Numbered from the stretch's first letter, positions 16,770-26,685 are shown. The stretch: DNA of 44,233 nucleotides from an uncultured Prevotella sp. (GCA_946405145.1 CAMJGE010000016.1:1-44233); one strand, 5' to 3'. The notes: generated by a model from the sequence alone, not told the origin. A program made the numbers and translations.

Positions 16770-17414
16770 ATGAAGAAATTAGAATCATCTTTGACGAATA
16801 TGGTACTGGTACTCACAGGAGTGGCAGTCATCATGGGTGGTATCCTTGCATATGTGAATCACCTGACAGAAGGTCCTATTGCCGAGCAGAAGGCAAAGGC
16901 ACTCGCCGACGGCATCAAAAGTGTGATGTGTGTCAGCGATATTAAGGTGGCTAAAACCGATACGGTGAAGCAGAATGATGCCAAGGGCAAGGAACTCACT
17001 TATATTATCTATCAGACCCAGGACGCTGAGGGTAAGGACCTCGGGGCTGCTGTTGAAAGCACCACAGGTGGCTTTGGCGGTGATCTGAAAGTGCTCGTGG
17101 GTTTTGATACTGAAGGAAAAGTGCTGGGATATACTTTGCTTGAGCATGCGGAGACTCCAGGGCTTGGTGCCAAGGCAGATAAATGGTTCCAGAAGGGTGA
17201 GAAGGGTGACATCATCGGTAAGGATCCGAAGGAACCTCTCGTCGTTTCGAAAGACGGAGGCCAGGTGGATGCCATCACAGCCTCAACGATTACCAGTCGT
17301 GCTTTCCTGCTTGCGGTGAATAATGCATATAGTGCTTACAAGGCAACACCCGTTGATGCTAAAAGCGGCGCTACGAAACAAGAAAAAGAACATGATGATG
17401 AAGAGGAGGATTAA
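16770..17414 (+). CDS. rnfG: Rnf complex subunit RnfG, covalent FMN protein
   Basis: One N-terminal membrane anchor (about 10-32) and an extracytoplasmic FMN domain. The flavinylation motif here is DAITASTITS (167-176), a Bacteroidales-style variant of SGATxTS; Thr173 is the predicted FMN site. The motif GFGGDLKVLVGFD and the HAETPGLGAKAD segment are typical of RnfG/NqrC. The C-terminus is acidic (KEHDDEEED). Flavinylation would need an ApbE transferase, which is not in this window. Confidence 0.96.
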   Translation: MKKLESSLTNMVLVLTGVAVIMGGILAYVNHLTEGPIAEQKAKALADGIKSVMCVSDIKVAKTDTVKQNDAKGKELTYIIYQTQDAEGKDLGAAVESTTGGFGGDLKVLVGFDTEGKVLGYTLLEHAETPGLGAKADKWFQKGEKGDIIGKDPKEPLVVSKDGGQVDAITASTITSRAFLLAVNNAYSAYKATPVDAKSGATKQEKEHDDEEED

Positions 17415-17417
17415 TAT

Positions 17418-17999
17418 ATGAATGCAATACAGATTATTAAAAACGGCATCGTCAAGGAGAACCCCACGTTCGTCCTGATGCTTGGTATGTGTCCCACGCT
17501 GGCTACCACCACCTCTGCTATGAATGGTATGTCGATGGGCTTAGCCACGATGGCTGTGCTCATCTGCACCAACTTCGTGATCTCTTGTCTGAAGTCGATC
17601 ACACCTGACAAGGTGCGTATTCCTGTATTTATCGTGGTGATTGCAGCTTTTGTAACAATCCTGCAACTTGTCATCAAGGCTTTCCTGCCTGATATTGATG
17701 CGTCGCTCGGACTCTTTATCCCGCTGATTGTGGTAAACTGTGTCATCCTTGGTCGTGCGGAGGCTTTCGCTGCCAAGAACTCTCCAGTAGCTTCACTTTT
17801 TGACGGTATTGGTATTGGACTTGGTTTTACGCTCGGACTCACCCTTTTGGGTATCTGTCGTGAACTCTTAGGCAATGGCTCTGTCTTCGGACTAACCTTG
17901 TTGCCTGAAACTTATAATATCCTGCTCTTCGTGTTGCCTCCAGGTGCATTTATTACCCTCGGCTTCCTCATTGCCATAGTGAACAAAATAAGAAGTTAA
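17418..17999 (+). CDS. rnfE: Rnf complex subunit RnfE
   Basis: Integral membrane subunit (193 aa, six helices) of the NqrD/RnfE family. Signatures include KNGIVKENPTFVLMLGMCPTLATTTSAMNG near the N-terminus and IPLIVVNCVILGRAEAFA centrally. The cysteines in GMCP and VNCVILGRAE correspond to those proposed to hold a shared membrane Fe-S centre with RnfA. It starts 3 bases after rnfG and is followed 3 bases later by rnfA. Confidence 0.97.
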   Translation: MNAIQIIKNGIVKENPTFVLMLGMCPTLATTTSAMNGMSMGLATMAVLICTNFVISCLKSITPDKVRIPVFIVVIAAFVTILQLVIKAFLPDIDASLGLFIPLIVVNCVILGRAEAFAAKNSPVASLFDGIGIGLGFTLGLTLLGICRELLGNGSVFGLTLLPETYNILLFVLPPGAFITLGFLIAIVNKIRS

Positions 18000-18002
18000 G
18001 TT

Positions 18003-18605
18003 ATGGAATATATACTGATTTTCATTAGCGCCATTTTCGTGAACAACATTGTGTTGTCACAGTTCTTGGGCATCTGTCCGTTCCTTGGCGTATCTAAGAA
18101 GATTGATACCTCGCTGGGTATGTCGGCAGCTGTTGCTTTCGTGCTGACACTTGCCACCATCGTCACCTGGCTTGTTCAGAAATATTTGCTTGATGCCTTC
18201 GGCTTGCAGTATCTGCAGACGATCGCTTTCATCCTCGTCATCGCCTCACTGGTGCAGATGGTGGAGATTGTGCTGAAGAAGGTTTCGCCTGCACTCTATC
18301 AGGCATTAGGAATCTTCCTGCCGCTGATTACAACCAACTGCGCTGTACTTGGTGTGGCTATCCTGGTGATCCAGAAAGACTTCAATCTGTTGCAGTCAGT
18401 TGTCTATGCCTTCTCTACAGCCATCGGCTTCGGACTGGCACTGACGGTATTTGCTGGCATGCGTGAACAGCTGGAGTTGGTGAAGATACCTAAAGGTATG
18501 CAGGGTATGGCGATAGTGATGCTTTCTGCTGGTTTGTTATCGTTAGCTTTTATGGGCTTCTCAGGTGTAGATGGCGGTCTGAAGATTCTCTTCGGTCTCG
18601 AATAG
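18003..18605 (+). CDS. rnfA: Rnf complex subunit RnfA
   Basis: Integral membrane subunit (200 aa, six helices) of the NqrE/RnfA family, inverted in topology relative to RnfE. Signatures are FVNNIVLSQFLGICPFLGVSKK and IFLPLITTNCAVLGVAIL, whose cysteines mirror those of RnfE. It is the last gene of the rnf operon. The region after it contains a four-copy palindrome array and no classic terminator. Confidence 0.97.
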   Translation: MEYILIFISAIFVNNIVLSQFLGICPFLGVSKKIDTSLGMSAAVAFVLTLATIVTWLVQKYLLDAFGLQYLQTIAFILVIASLVQMVEIVLKKVSPALYQALGIFLPLITTNCAVLGVAILVIQKDFNLLQSVVYAFSTAIGFGLALTVFAGMREQLELVKIPKGMQGMAIVMLSAGLLSLAFMGFSGVDGGLKILFGLE

Positions 18606-18640
18606 GAATAGCAAGAGATAAGATACGCATTCGTTTTATG

Positions 18641-18721
18641 TTCCCAGTTTGGGAATGTTTTGTTCCCAACGTGGGAACATTTCATTCCCAACGTGGGAAC
18701 AATTTGTACCCTTAATGGGAA
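18641..18721. repeat. Four 15-bp palindromes at exact 22-bp spacing
   Basis: Units begin at 18641, 18663, 18685 and 18707. Each is TTCCC-N5-GGGAA (the last begins TACCC). Units 2 and 3 are identical (TTCCCAACGTGGGAA); unit 1 has AGTTT and unit 4 TTAAT at the centre. The 7-base linkers are T-rich (TGTTTTG, CATTTCA, CAATTTG). It lies 35 bases after rnfA and about 130 bases before the nhaD promoter. It could be a protein-binding array, a set of RNA hairpins, or a mobile intergenic repeat. Confidence 0.9.
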
Positions 18722-18821
18722 TGTCTTTCGAGATAAAAGATGGTTTGCAAGGAGAGAGTACATAACCGATTTGAATCGTACGTCAGAACTATCTATTACT
18801 GAAATTTGTGTTTTTTTTCTT

Positions 18822-18849
18822 GAAATATTTGTTAATTAAGAAATATTTC
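18822..18849. promoter_or_regulatory. 28-bp near-perfect palindrome in the nhaD promoter (operator candidate)
   Basis: GAAATATTT, G, TTAATTAA, G, AAATATTTC is symmetric in 13 of 14 base pairs; only the two G positions fail. It covers the -33 TTTG and most of the promoter spacer, so a bound protein would block RNA polymerase. No regulator gene is adjacent. Confidence 0.55.
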
Positions 18850-18859
18850 CGTACTTTTG
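18828..18859 (+). promoter_or_regulatory. Promoter of nhaD
   Basis: TTTG (18828-18831), 20 bases, TACTTTTG (18852-18859): a full match to the Bacteroidetes consensus. The predicted start is near 18866, giving a leader of about 16 bases before the ATG at 18882. An earlier ATG at 18868 reads only five codons to a stop. Confidence 0.8.
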
Positions 18860-18881
18860 TAGCCATAATGTACATAGACCA

Positions 18882-20291
18882 ATGACACTGATTATTGTTA
18901 TATTACTTCTACTGGGCTACCTGGTGATTGCCACCGGACACCTGACAGGTGTGAACAAAGCGGCCATTGCTGTCTTTATCGGCACTGTTGGATGGGTGGT
19001 CTATATATGCTATGGAACCGATTTCGTTATGGCTCATCATGCGGTGGAATATCTGACTTTTTTGGCAGGAAATGAGCCAACGAGTGATGCGGTGAAGTAC
19101 TTTATCTATAATGATGTATTTCTTTATTATGTGGGAAGGGCTGCAAGCATAGTCATGTTCCTTCTGGCTACGATGAGTATTATCGAGATCCTGAATAATA
19201 ATGGTTGTTTCGATTTTATTTCAAGATGGATAAAGACCAGGAACTCAAAGCGTTTACTTTGGACAATCACTTTTGCAACATTTATAATCTCTGCAAATCT
19301 TGATAACCTGACGACGACGATGACGATGCTTGTCATCATGCGTCAGATTGTACAGAATCGCCGTCAGCGGATGCTGATCGGCTCTGCCATTGTCATTGCT
19401 GCTAATTGTGGCGGTTGTTTCACTGTGATCGGTGATCCTACAGGCTTATTACTTTGGGGAACAGGTGCTATTACGGCTACCCACTTTACATTGTATATGG
19501 CTTTGCCGGCAGTTCTGGCGTGGTTGGTTCCAACAGCTCTCATTAGTAGAGAATTGCCAGAGAGACTCGATACGCAATGGAGTCCAATGCCGTATCGTGG
19601 TGATGATACAAATTTGAACTCATGGCAACGCATACTGATGCTCTTTGTGGGTATTGGTGGATTGTGGTTCATACCTACATTTCATAACATCACAAAACTC
19701 TCACCATTCCTTGGCGCTTTGTGTGTACTTTCTGTATTATGGGTGGTGAATGAGGTGATGAACCGTAATCTGCTTCGTTCCGACCAGATGTCGCAGCGTT
19801 ATATCCCAAAAGCTACACAATATGGCTCGTTGCAGCAGATCCTTTTTGTGATGGGTATTATGCTGGCAATGGGTGTGGTGACTGAGACAGGTGTCTTTGC
19901 TGATGTGGCAGAGTGGATTGACGAGAACGTGCATGACATCTGGGTGTTAGGCGTAGTGTCAGGCTTGTTGAGTGGTCTTGTGGATACATTCACCATAGCC
20001 ATCAGTGACATTTCACTCTATCCAGTATTGAATAGTGAACAATTAACGCTGGTAGCCGATACAGAATATATGAGTCAGTTTGCCGTTAATGGAGCTTATT
20101 GGAAGGTTGTGGCGTTTTCAACGGCTGTAGGCGGTTGCCTGCTATGTGTGGGATCAGTTAGTGGTCTGGCACTGATGAAGATGGAACATATGCATGTGAG
20201 CTGGTATGTGAAGAACTTGTCACCGAAAGTTATGGTAGGTTGGGTGATAGGTCTGGCTGTGCTCATGACAGAACTTGTAATGTATAACTAA
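18882..20291 (+). CDS. nhaD: NhaD-family Na+/H+ antiporter
   Basis: Membrane antiporter of the ion-transporter superfamily (469 aa, about 12-13 hydrophobic segments). Recognisable NhaD features include NLDNLTTTMTMLVIMRQ and AANCGGCFTVIGDPTGLLLWG, the first half-repeat with polar residues in broken helices, and the second at VSGLLSGLVDTFTIAISD and AVGGCLLCVGSVSGLALM. It exchanges Na+ (or Li+) for H+. Its position next to rnf suggests it interconverts Na+ and H+ gradients made or used by Rnf and the ATP synthase. Its own promoter and candidate operator suggest separate control. Confidence 0.93.
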   Translation: MTLIIVILLLLGYLVIATGHLTGVNKAAIAVFIGTVGWVVYICYGTDFVMAHHAVEYLTFLAGNEPTSDAVKYFIYNDVFLYYVGRAASIVMFLLATMSIIEILNNNGCFDFISRWIKTRNSKRLLWTITFATFIISANLDNLTTTMTMLVIMRQIVQNRRQRMLIGSAIVIAANCGGCFTVIGDPTGLLLWGTGAITATHFTLYMALPAVLAWLVPTALISRELPERLDTQWSPMPYRGDDTNLNSWQRILMLFVGIGGLWFIPTFHNITKLSPFLGALCVLSVLWVVNEVMNRNLLRSDQMSQRYIPKATQYGSLQQILFVMGIMLAMGVVTETGVFADVAEWIDENVHDIWVLGVVSGLLSGLVDTFTIAISDISLYPVLNSEQLTLVADTEYMSQFAVNGAYWKVVAFSTAVGGCLLCVGSVSGLALMKMEHMHVSWYVKNLSPKVMVGWVIGLAVLMTELVMYN

Positions 20292-20314
20292 CTATTTTTA
20301 TAAATTAATGCATT

Positions 20315-21292
20315 ATGGCAAAGATCAAGACAATTGGAATCCTCACCTCAGGAGGTGATGCTCCAGGCATGAATGCAGCCATCCGTGCTGTCACCCGCGC
20401 AGGAATTTACAACGGGTTTAAAATCAAAGGTATTTATAGAGGTTATGAAGGACTGATCCACGATGAAGTGAAACCTTTTACCACAGAGAATGTGAGTGGT
20501 ATCATTACTCGTGGCGGTACAATCCTGAAGACGGCTCGCTCAAAAGAATTCATGACTCCAGAGGGTATGGCAAAGGCTTATGAGACCATCCAGAAAGAGG
20601 AGATCGATGCTCTGGTCGTGATCGGTGGAAACGGATCACTGACAGGTGCCTGGAAATTTGGCGTGGAGTATGATTTCCCCGTAATCGGACTCCCCGGTAC
20701 CATCGACAATGACCTCTATGGCACTGATGATACCATCGGCTACGATACGACAATGAATACCATCATGGAGTGTGTTGACAGAATCCGTGATACTGCGAAC
20801 TCTCACGAGCGTATCTTCTTCGTGGAGGTGATGGGGCGTGATGCAGGCTTCTTGGCGCAGAACTGTGCGATTGCCTGTGGTGCAGAAGCAGCTATCGTTC
20901 CTGAAGAGGTGACTGACGAGGACCAGTTGGCAGAGTTCATGGGTCGTGGTATCCGTAAGTCAAAGAAGTCGTGTATCGTCATTGTGTCAGAGAGTCCCAA
21001 GTGTGGCGCCTTATACTATGCCGATCGTGTGAAACATGAGTTCCCTGAGTTCGATGTACGTGTATCTATTCTGGGTCACCTGCAGCGTGGCGGTTCACCT
21101 ACAGCCCTTGACCGTATTCTCGCCTCTATCACTGGCGTAGGTGCCATCGAAGCCATCAAGCAAGGACAGCGCAACATCATGGTGGGTGTGCGCAATAACG
21201 ATGTGGTCTATGTGCCATTCTCGGAGGCCATTCGTACTGATAAGCGCTTCGACAGACGACTGATCAAGGTGTTGGATGAATTAAGCATATAA
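20315..21292 (+). CDS. pfkA: 6-phosphofructokinase
   Basis: Phosphorylates fructose 6-phosphate in glycolysis. 325 aa, with [16 protein letters not shown] (10-25), [21 protein letters not shown] (catalytic Asp in the TIDND motif) and [14 protein letters not shown]. The Gly in PGTIDND (residue 128) points to the ATP type; PPi-dependent enzymes have Lys there. The phosphate-donor motif is GGNGS (104-108), with Asn106 where E. coli has Asp103 in GGDGS. The stop overlaps the next start by one base (TAATG). Confidence 0.95.
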   Translation: MAKIKTIGILTSGGDAPGMNAAIRAVTRAGIYNGFKIKGIYRGYEGLIHDEVKPFTTENVSGIITRGGTILKTARSKEFMTPEGMAKAYETIQKEEIDALVVIGGNGSLTGAWKFGVEYDFPVIGLPGTIDNDLYGTDDTIGYDTTMNTIMECVDRIRDTANSHERIFFVEVMGRDAGFLAQNCAIACGAEAAIVPEEVTDEDQLAEFMGRGIRKSKKSCIVIVSESPKCGALYYADRVKHEFPEFDVRVSILGHLQRGGSPTALDRILASITGVGAIEAIKQGQRNIMVGVRNNDVVYVPFSEAIRTDKRFDRRLIKVLDELSI

Positions 21293-22392
21293 TGCCGGAG
21301 ATAAAGAAAATAGTTCTGACGGGTGGTCCTTGTGCTGGCAAGACCACAGCACTTGTAAAAATCGTCGAGTATTTCTCAGGAATGGGTTATAAAGTATTTA
21401 CCGTTCCTGAGGTTCCGACGCTTTATAGTACTGGCGGCTGGAATTATCTTACCCCCAATCGCCAACTTTACTATCAAGGTGAGCGTGCTATTCTGGAGAC
21501 ACAATTATCACTTGAAGATCAGTTTGTTCGCCTGGCAGAAGTCTGCACGAAACCTGTGCTTGTAGTCTGTGATCGTGGTGCGATGGACATTTCCGCTTAT
21601 ATCAAACCAGAAGAGTGGGAAGAGATAACCACAATGGCAAGTACGGATTCCGGACGTTTGCGCGAGCGTTATGATGCCGTGCTCCACTTGGTGAGTGCTG
21701 CAGATGGCGCTGAACAGTATTATACGACAGCCACTAATGCCACTCGTTACGAGAAAGCAGACGAAGAAGGGCTGCGCTTGGCTCGTGAGTTGGATAAGAA
21801 GGTCATCAATGCATGGTCTGGTCATTCTCATCTGCGTGTGATTAATAATCACGATGACTTTAATGCCAAGTTAGGACGCGTAATCAAGGAAATCAGTAAT
21901 GTACTCGGATTGCCGCAACCGTTTGAGAAGGAACGTCTTTATAAGGTTGAAGTAATAGGTGAGATACCAGGAGCTATCGTTAGCGACATTACGCAGACCT
22001 ATCTGGTGGCAGAGCCAGGGTGTGAGGTCCGTTTGCGTCGCCGTCAGTGGAGTGGGGGGAAGATCGTCAATGTCCATCGTTCGAAGAAGGCTATCTCTGA
22101 TACAGAGGAGATAGAGACAGAACGTCAGGTCGACAACAACCTCTATGAGCAGATGTTGCAGCAGGCAGATCCATATCGTCAGACTATTCGCAAGCGACGC
22201 CAGAGTTTTATCTGGAAAGGACAGCATTTTGAGATTGACACTTTCCTTGAGCCTATAAACGACCTTGTCATTCTTCAATCGAAAGGAGTTGCAGAACAGG
22301 AGAGTGTTAAGTTCCCGCCGTTTGTTAAGGTGCTAGAAGACGTCACTGGAAATAGCCAATATTACAATTATAATATCGCATTAAGGAAATAA
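21292..22392 (+). CDS. P-loop NTPase fused to a CYTH-like domain (TTD14-like)
   Basis: 366 aa in two parts. Residues 1-190 form an AAA-type/NadR-like P-loop domain: Walker A GGPCAGKT (11-18), VCDRGAMDISAYI as the likely Walker B/DRG segment. From about 215 the chain looks like a CYTH triphosphate-tunnel domain: KVEVIGEI strand, EVRLRRR, VHRSKK, EIETERQV, IRKRRQSF, FEIDTFL and LVILQ, with alternating Arg/Lys and Glu expected to line a tunnel. The same two-part arrangement occurs in TRPL translocation defect 14 proteins of animals. The function in bacteria is unknown; triphosphate or polyphosphate chemistry is possible. It is translationally coupled to pfkA. Confidence 0.8.
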   Translation: MPEIKKIVLTGGPCAGKTTALVKIVEYFSGMGYKVFTVPEVPTLYSTGGWNYLTPNRQLYYQGERAILETQLSLEDQFVRLAEVCTKPVLVVCDRGAMDISAYIKPEEWEEITTMASTDSGRLRERYDAVLHLVSAADGAEQYYTTATNATRYEKADEEGLRLARELDKKVINAWSGHSHLRVINNHDDFNAKLGRVIKEISNVLGLPQPFEKERLYKVEVIGEIPGAIVSDITQTYLVAEPGCEVRLRRRQWSGGKIVNVHRSKKAISDTEEIETERQVDNNLYEQMLQQADPYRQTIRKRRQSFIWKGQHFEIDTFLEPINDLVILQSKGVAEQESVKFPPFVKVLEDVTGNSQYYNYNIALRK

Positions 22393-22447
22393 TTGCTGTT
22401 TTTTGTATAATAAATCTAAAAAAGTTCGCTGTTTCCTGAAAAATGAT

Positions 22448-22455
22448 TATCTTTG
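22448..22455 (+). promoter_or_regulatory. -7 promoter element of the ATP synthase operon
   Basis: TATCTTTG fits TAnnTTTG and lies 62 bases before the atpD start, with only a weak TTCG-like -33 near 22425. The leader is about 55 bases and A-rich before the ATG. It is the only convincing promoter ahead of the nine-gene operon. Confidence 0.65.
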
Positions 22456-22499
22456 CAATCAGCTCTATTTAGAAAGAGAACTATAAAACAAACAAGTAA

Positions 22500-24044
<1,545 letters not shown>

Positions 24045-24060
24045 AAAGTAAAATGATCCT

Positions 24061-24303
24061 ATGCTAAATCTGAAAATAGTTTCGCCCGAGAAGGTTGAAT
24101 ACGATGGAGCAGCCGAACGTGTTCTCGTACCTGGTACGATGGGACAGTTCGAGATACTCAGCAACCATGCCCCAATCATCTCTACACTTCAAAAAGGTGT
24201 TGTAGAGTATTTCAATAAAGAGGGTAAAACCTCACTTGAGATTTTGGGTGGTTTCGTGGAAGTGCAGAAGAATCAGGTAAGTCTCTGCGTGGAGCTCAAG
24301 TAA
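24061..24303 (+). CDS. atpC: ATP synthase F1 subunit epsilon, short form
   Basis: 80 aa, equal to the N-terminal beta-sandwich only (LNLKIVSPEKVEYDGAAERVLVPGTMGQFEILSNH in essence: residues 2-36, then the GGFVEV strand). The C-terminal helical hairpin of E. coli epsilon, which can inhibit ATP hydrolysis, is absent. The short form is common in Bacteroidales. It lies 16 bases after atpD in an A-rich gap. Confidence 0.95.
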   Translation: MLNLKIVSPEKVEYDGAAERVLVPGTMGQFEILSNHAPIISTLQKGVVEYFNKEGKTSLEILGGFVEVQKNQVSLCVELK

Positions 24304-24331
24304 AGCGTAGAAATGAAGGTAAAGTAAAGGT

Positions 24332-24733
24332 ATGGTGAAAAATATCAAAAAACTGAGTATGAACTATATACGACAAGGATTATACGTTGCATCTTCCTTG
24401 TTTCTGCTGACCCTTCTGGTGATGCAGGTATGGTTTCTTGATCTGCTTACACCAGTTATTGTCAGTGTAGCTTTCACCCTTGTAGTGTGTGTCACCATTG
24501 GCTTAGTGTGGCGTTATGTAGCCTTGAACTCGCCAGATAGTCTACCTACATTCTTTACTGCAGTATCAGGTTTTCGCTTGTTGTTGGCATTAGCAGTTAT
24601 GTTTGTCTATTATCTGCTTGACCACAATGATACGATGCTGACCTTCTTCCTGGTATTCATGGTGTTTTATGTGGCATCTTTAGCCCATCACACTATTTTC
24701 TTCGCCAGAGTATCTAACAGCTCTGAACGTTAA
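24332..24733 (+). CDS. Membrane protein of the ATP synthase operon (AtpI-like position)
   Basis: 133 aa with four hydrophobic helices (about 15-34, 37-58, 74-96, 100-122). No catalytic motif is visible. It sits between atpC and atpB, where Bacteroidales keep a small four-helix protein; by place and topology it may help c-ring assembly or ion supply as AtpI does, but sequence similarity to AtpI is not evident to me. ATG 24359 is an alternative start, which would remove nine residues. Confidence 0.7.
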   Translation: MVKNIKKLSMNYIRQGLYVASSLFLLTLLVMQVWFLDLLTPVIVSVAFTLVVCVTIGLVWRYVALNSPDSLPTFFTAVSGFRLLLALAVMFVYYLLDHNDTMLTFFLVFMVFYVASLAHHTIFFARVSNSSER

Positions 24734-24759
24734 AGTTTGCTTATACATATTTTATAATA

Positions 24760-25809
24760 ATGAAACAACTAAAGTCGATAATCCTCCTGATGATGGTAGC
24801 TTTGCTGCCGATGCCGGTGTTGGCCGAAGAGAGTGGTGACGGCAAGGAACTGGACATCCCAGAGATTGTCCTTGAGCACCTAGCCGATGCCTATGAGTGG
24901 CATATCGCATCCTATGAAGGAAAGCATCTGAGCATACCGCTGCCCATCATCATCCGTAGCGAGAATACCGGAGAGTGGCATTTCTGTACGGCGCATAGTC
25001 TGCCTGAAGGCTTCTTCTTTAGCGAAGAACATCATGGTAAGATCTATGAGCATATGGCAGATGGCACAGAGGCACGTCCCCTCGACCTGAGTATTACGAA
25101 AAGTGTACTGCAGATCTGGATTGTGGTGATTGTGCTGATTGTGATTTTCCTCAGCTGTGCCCGCTGGTATAAGAAGCACGATGCGAAGGACGAGGCTCCC
25201 GGAGGTTTTGTCGGAATAATGGAGATGATCGTGATGACGATTCATGATGACCTGATCAAATCGTCTATTGGTGAGAAGCATTATAAGCCTTATGCACCTT
25301 ATCTTCTCACGGTGTTCTTCTTTATCCTGACTTGTAACCTTATCGGTTTGATCCCTGTCTTCCCAGGTGGAGCGAATGTGACGGGTAATATTAATATCAC
25401 CTTCTTCCTGGCTATATGTACGATGCTTGCCATTAACATCTTTGCCAATAAGGAGTACTGGAAGGAGATATTCTGGCCAGATGTACCTTTGTTCCTGAAG
25501 GCCTATCCCGCACCGGTGATGCCAGTCATCGAACTCTTCGGAGTATTCACGAAGCCCTTCGCGCTGATGATCCGTCTCTTTGCCAATATGATGGCAGGAC
25601 ACGCAGTGATTCTGAGTTTCACTTGTGTGATTTTCCTCGGTTGGTCAATGGGTGTCGGATTTGGACTTGGTCTGAACATCTTCAGTATCATTATGTTGCT
25701 GTTTATGAATGCACTTGAGGTGCTGGTTGCCTTTGTTCAGGCATATGTATTCACCATGCTGAGTGCGGTGTTTATTGGGTTAGCCCATAAGGAGCATCAT
25801 GCTGAGTAA
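24760..25809 (+). CDS. atpB: ATP synthase Fo subunit a
   Basis: Ion-channel subunit of Fo. 349 aa, longer than E. coli (271) because of an N-terminal signal-like helix (MKQLKSIILLMMVALLPMPVLA) and a roughly 100-residue periplasmic domain before the first membrane helix at about 117-138. The essential Arg is in ALMIRLFANMMAGH, and the C-terminal helices carry LNIFSIIMLLFMNALEVLVAFVQAYVFTML in essence (the conserved Glu and Gln in ALEVLVAFVQAYVF). The long N-terminal domain is typical for Bacteroidales and its role is not settled. Confidence 0.96.
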   Translation: MKQLKSIILLMMVALLPMPVLAEESGDGKELDIPEIVLEHLADAYEWHIASYEGKHLSIPLPIIIRSENTGEWHFCTAHSLPEGFFFSEEHHGKIYEHMADGTEARPLDLSITKSVLQIWIVVIVLIVIFLSCARWYKKHDAKDEAPGGFVGIMEMIVMTIHDDLIKSSIGEKHYKPYAPYLLTVFFFILTCNLIGLIPVFPGGANVTGNINITFFLAICTMLAINIFANKEYWKEIFWPDVPLFLKAYPAPVMPVIELFGVFTKPFALMIRLFANMMAGHAVILSFTCVIFLGWSMGVGFGLGLNIFSIIMLLFMNALEVLVAFVQAYVFTMLSAVFIGLAHKEHHAE

Positions 25810-25869
25810 GGATAAAAATGAGAAAATAGTAAATACAAACATTTATTAATAATTAAAAATTTAAAGATT

Positions 25870-26112
25870 ATGATTTCAGCTTTATTTTTAGCCGCAGAAG
25901 GTCTGGCTCAGCTGGGCTGCGGTATCGGTGCAGGTATTGCAACAATTGGTGCAGGTTTGGGTATTGGTAAGATTGGTGGTAGCGCCATGGATGCTATCGC
26001 TCGTCAGCCAGAGGCTACTGGTAAGATTCAGACCAACATGATTCTGACCTCTGCTTTCGTAGAGGGTTGTGCACTTTTCGCTATTGCAGCTTGTGCATTC
26101 TTGATCAAGTAA
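25870..26112 (+). CDS. atpE: ATP synthase Fo subunit c
   Basis: Two-helix proteolipid of 80 aa. The loop ARQPEATG (44-51) is the contact to F1. The ion-binding carboxylate is Glu65 in SAFVEGCALF. Na+-binding c subunits add side-chain ligands at Gln32 and Ser66 (Ilyobacter numbering, which aligns without gaps through ARQPE at 44-48). Here those positions are Ile32 and Gly66, so the ring looks H+-specific. The 60-base gap before it is AT-rich and may support high translation of this abundant subunit. Confidence 0.97.
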   Translation: MISALFLAAEGLAQLGCGIGAGIATIGAGLGIGKIGGSAMDAIARQPEATGKIQTNMILTSAFVEGCALFAIAACAFLIK

Positions 26113-26158
26113 TGATTCATTCCGTAATTCTAAAGTCATAACTTAAAGATTATAGCGA

Positions 26159-26674
26159 ATGGATTTCAGTAAACTGCCAGCAATCCTCACTCCTGATCTG
26201 GGACTTCTGTTCTGGATGCTCCTGGCATTTGCCGTTGTATTCTTTGTGCTTGCCAAATACGGATTCCCCGCAATTACCGGTATGGTAGAGGAGAGGAAAA
26301 AGTATATCGACGAGAGTCTGAAGAAAGCCCATGAGGCTTCTGAGCGACTTGAGAACATCAAGCAGGAAGGTGAGGCTATCCTTCAAGAGGCTCGCGACCG
26401 TCAGGCGCAGATTCTCAAGGAGGCAGCCGAGACACGCGACGCCATTGTGGAACAGGCTCAGCAGAAGGCACGTGAGGAAGGGGCTCGTCTCCTTGGTGAC
26501 GCAAAGACCGCCATCGAGCAGGAGAAACGAGCTGCCATCGCCGACATCCGTCAGCAAGTTGCTGCCCTCAGTGTGGAGATTGCCGAGAAGGTGCTCCGTC
26601 AGAATCTGAAGGACGACAAGGCTCAGATGGATCTGATTGAACGTATGCTGGATGAGGTTTCAACTGACAAATAA
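26159..26674 (+). CDS. atpF: ATP synthase Fo subunit b
   Basis: Peripheral stalk subunit (171 aa). One N-terminal membrane helix (about 13-36, DLGLLFWMLLAFAVVFFVLAKY in essence) is followed by a long charged coiled coil rich in Glu, Ala, Lys and Arg to about residue 150. It joins Fo subunit a to delta and alpha. It lies 46 bases after atpE and 11 before atpH. Confidence 0.96.
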   Translation: MDFSKLPAILTPDLGLLFWMLLAFAVVFFVLAKYGFPAITGMVEERKKYIDESLKKAHEASERLENIKQEGEAILQEARDRQAQILKEAAETRDAIVEQAQQKAREEGARLLGDAKTAIEQEKRAAIADIRQQVAALSVEIAEKVLRQNLKDDKAQMDLIERMLDEVSTDK

Positions 26675-26685
26675 GTTTGTAACGT

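Noticed and set aside
18641..18721. CRISPR-like array
   Set aside because: Units are 15-bp palindromes with 7-base similar linkers, far too short for spacers, and there are no cas genes.
18404..18763. Minus-strand 119-aa open frame through the palindrome array and rnfA end
   Set aside because: It is antisense to rnfA for much of its length and its repeats reflect the 22-bp DNA period; no promoter or family match.
24880..25602. 240-aa minus-strand open frame
   Set aside because: Antisense shadow of atpB; composition (His, Arg, Asp-rich) is typical of a reverse-frame artefact.
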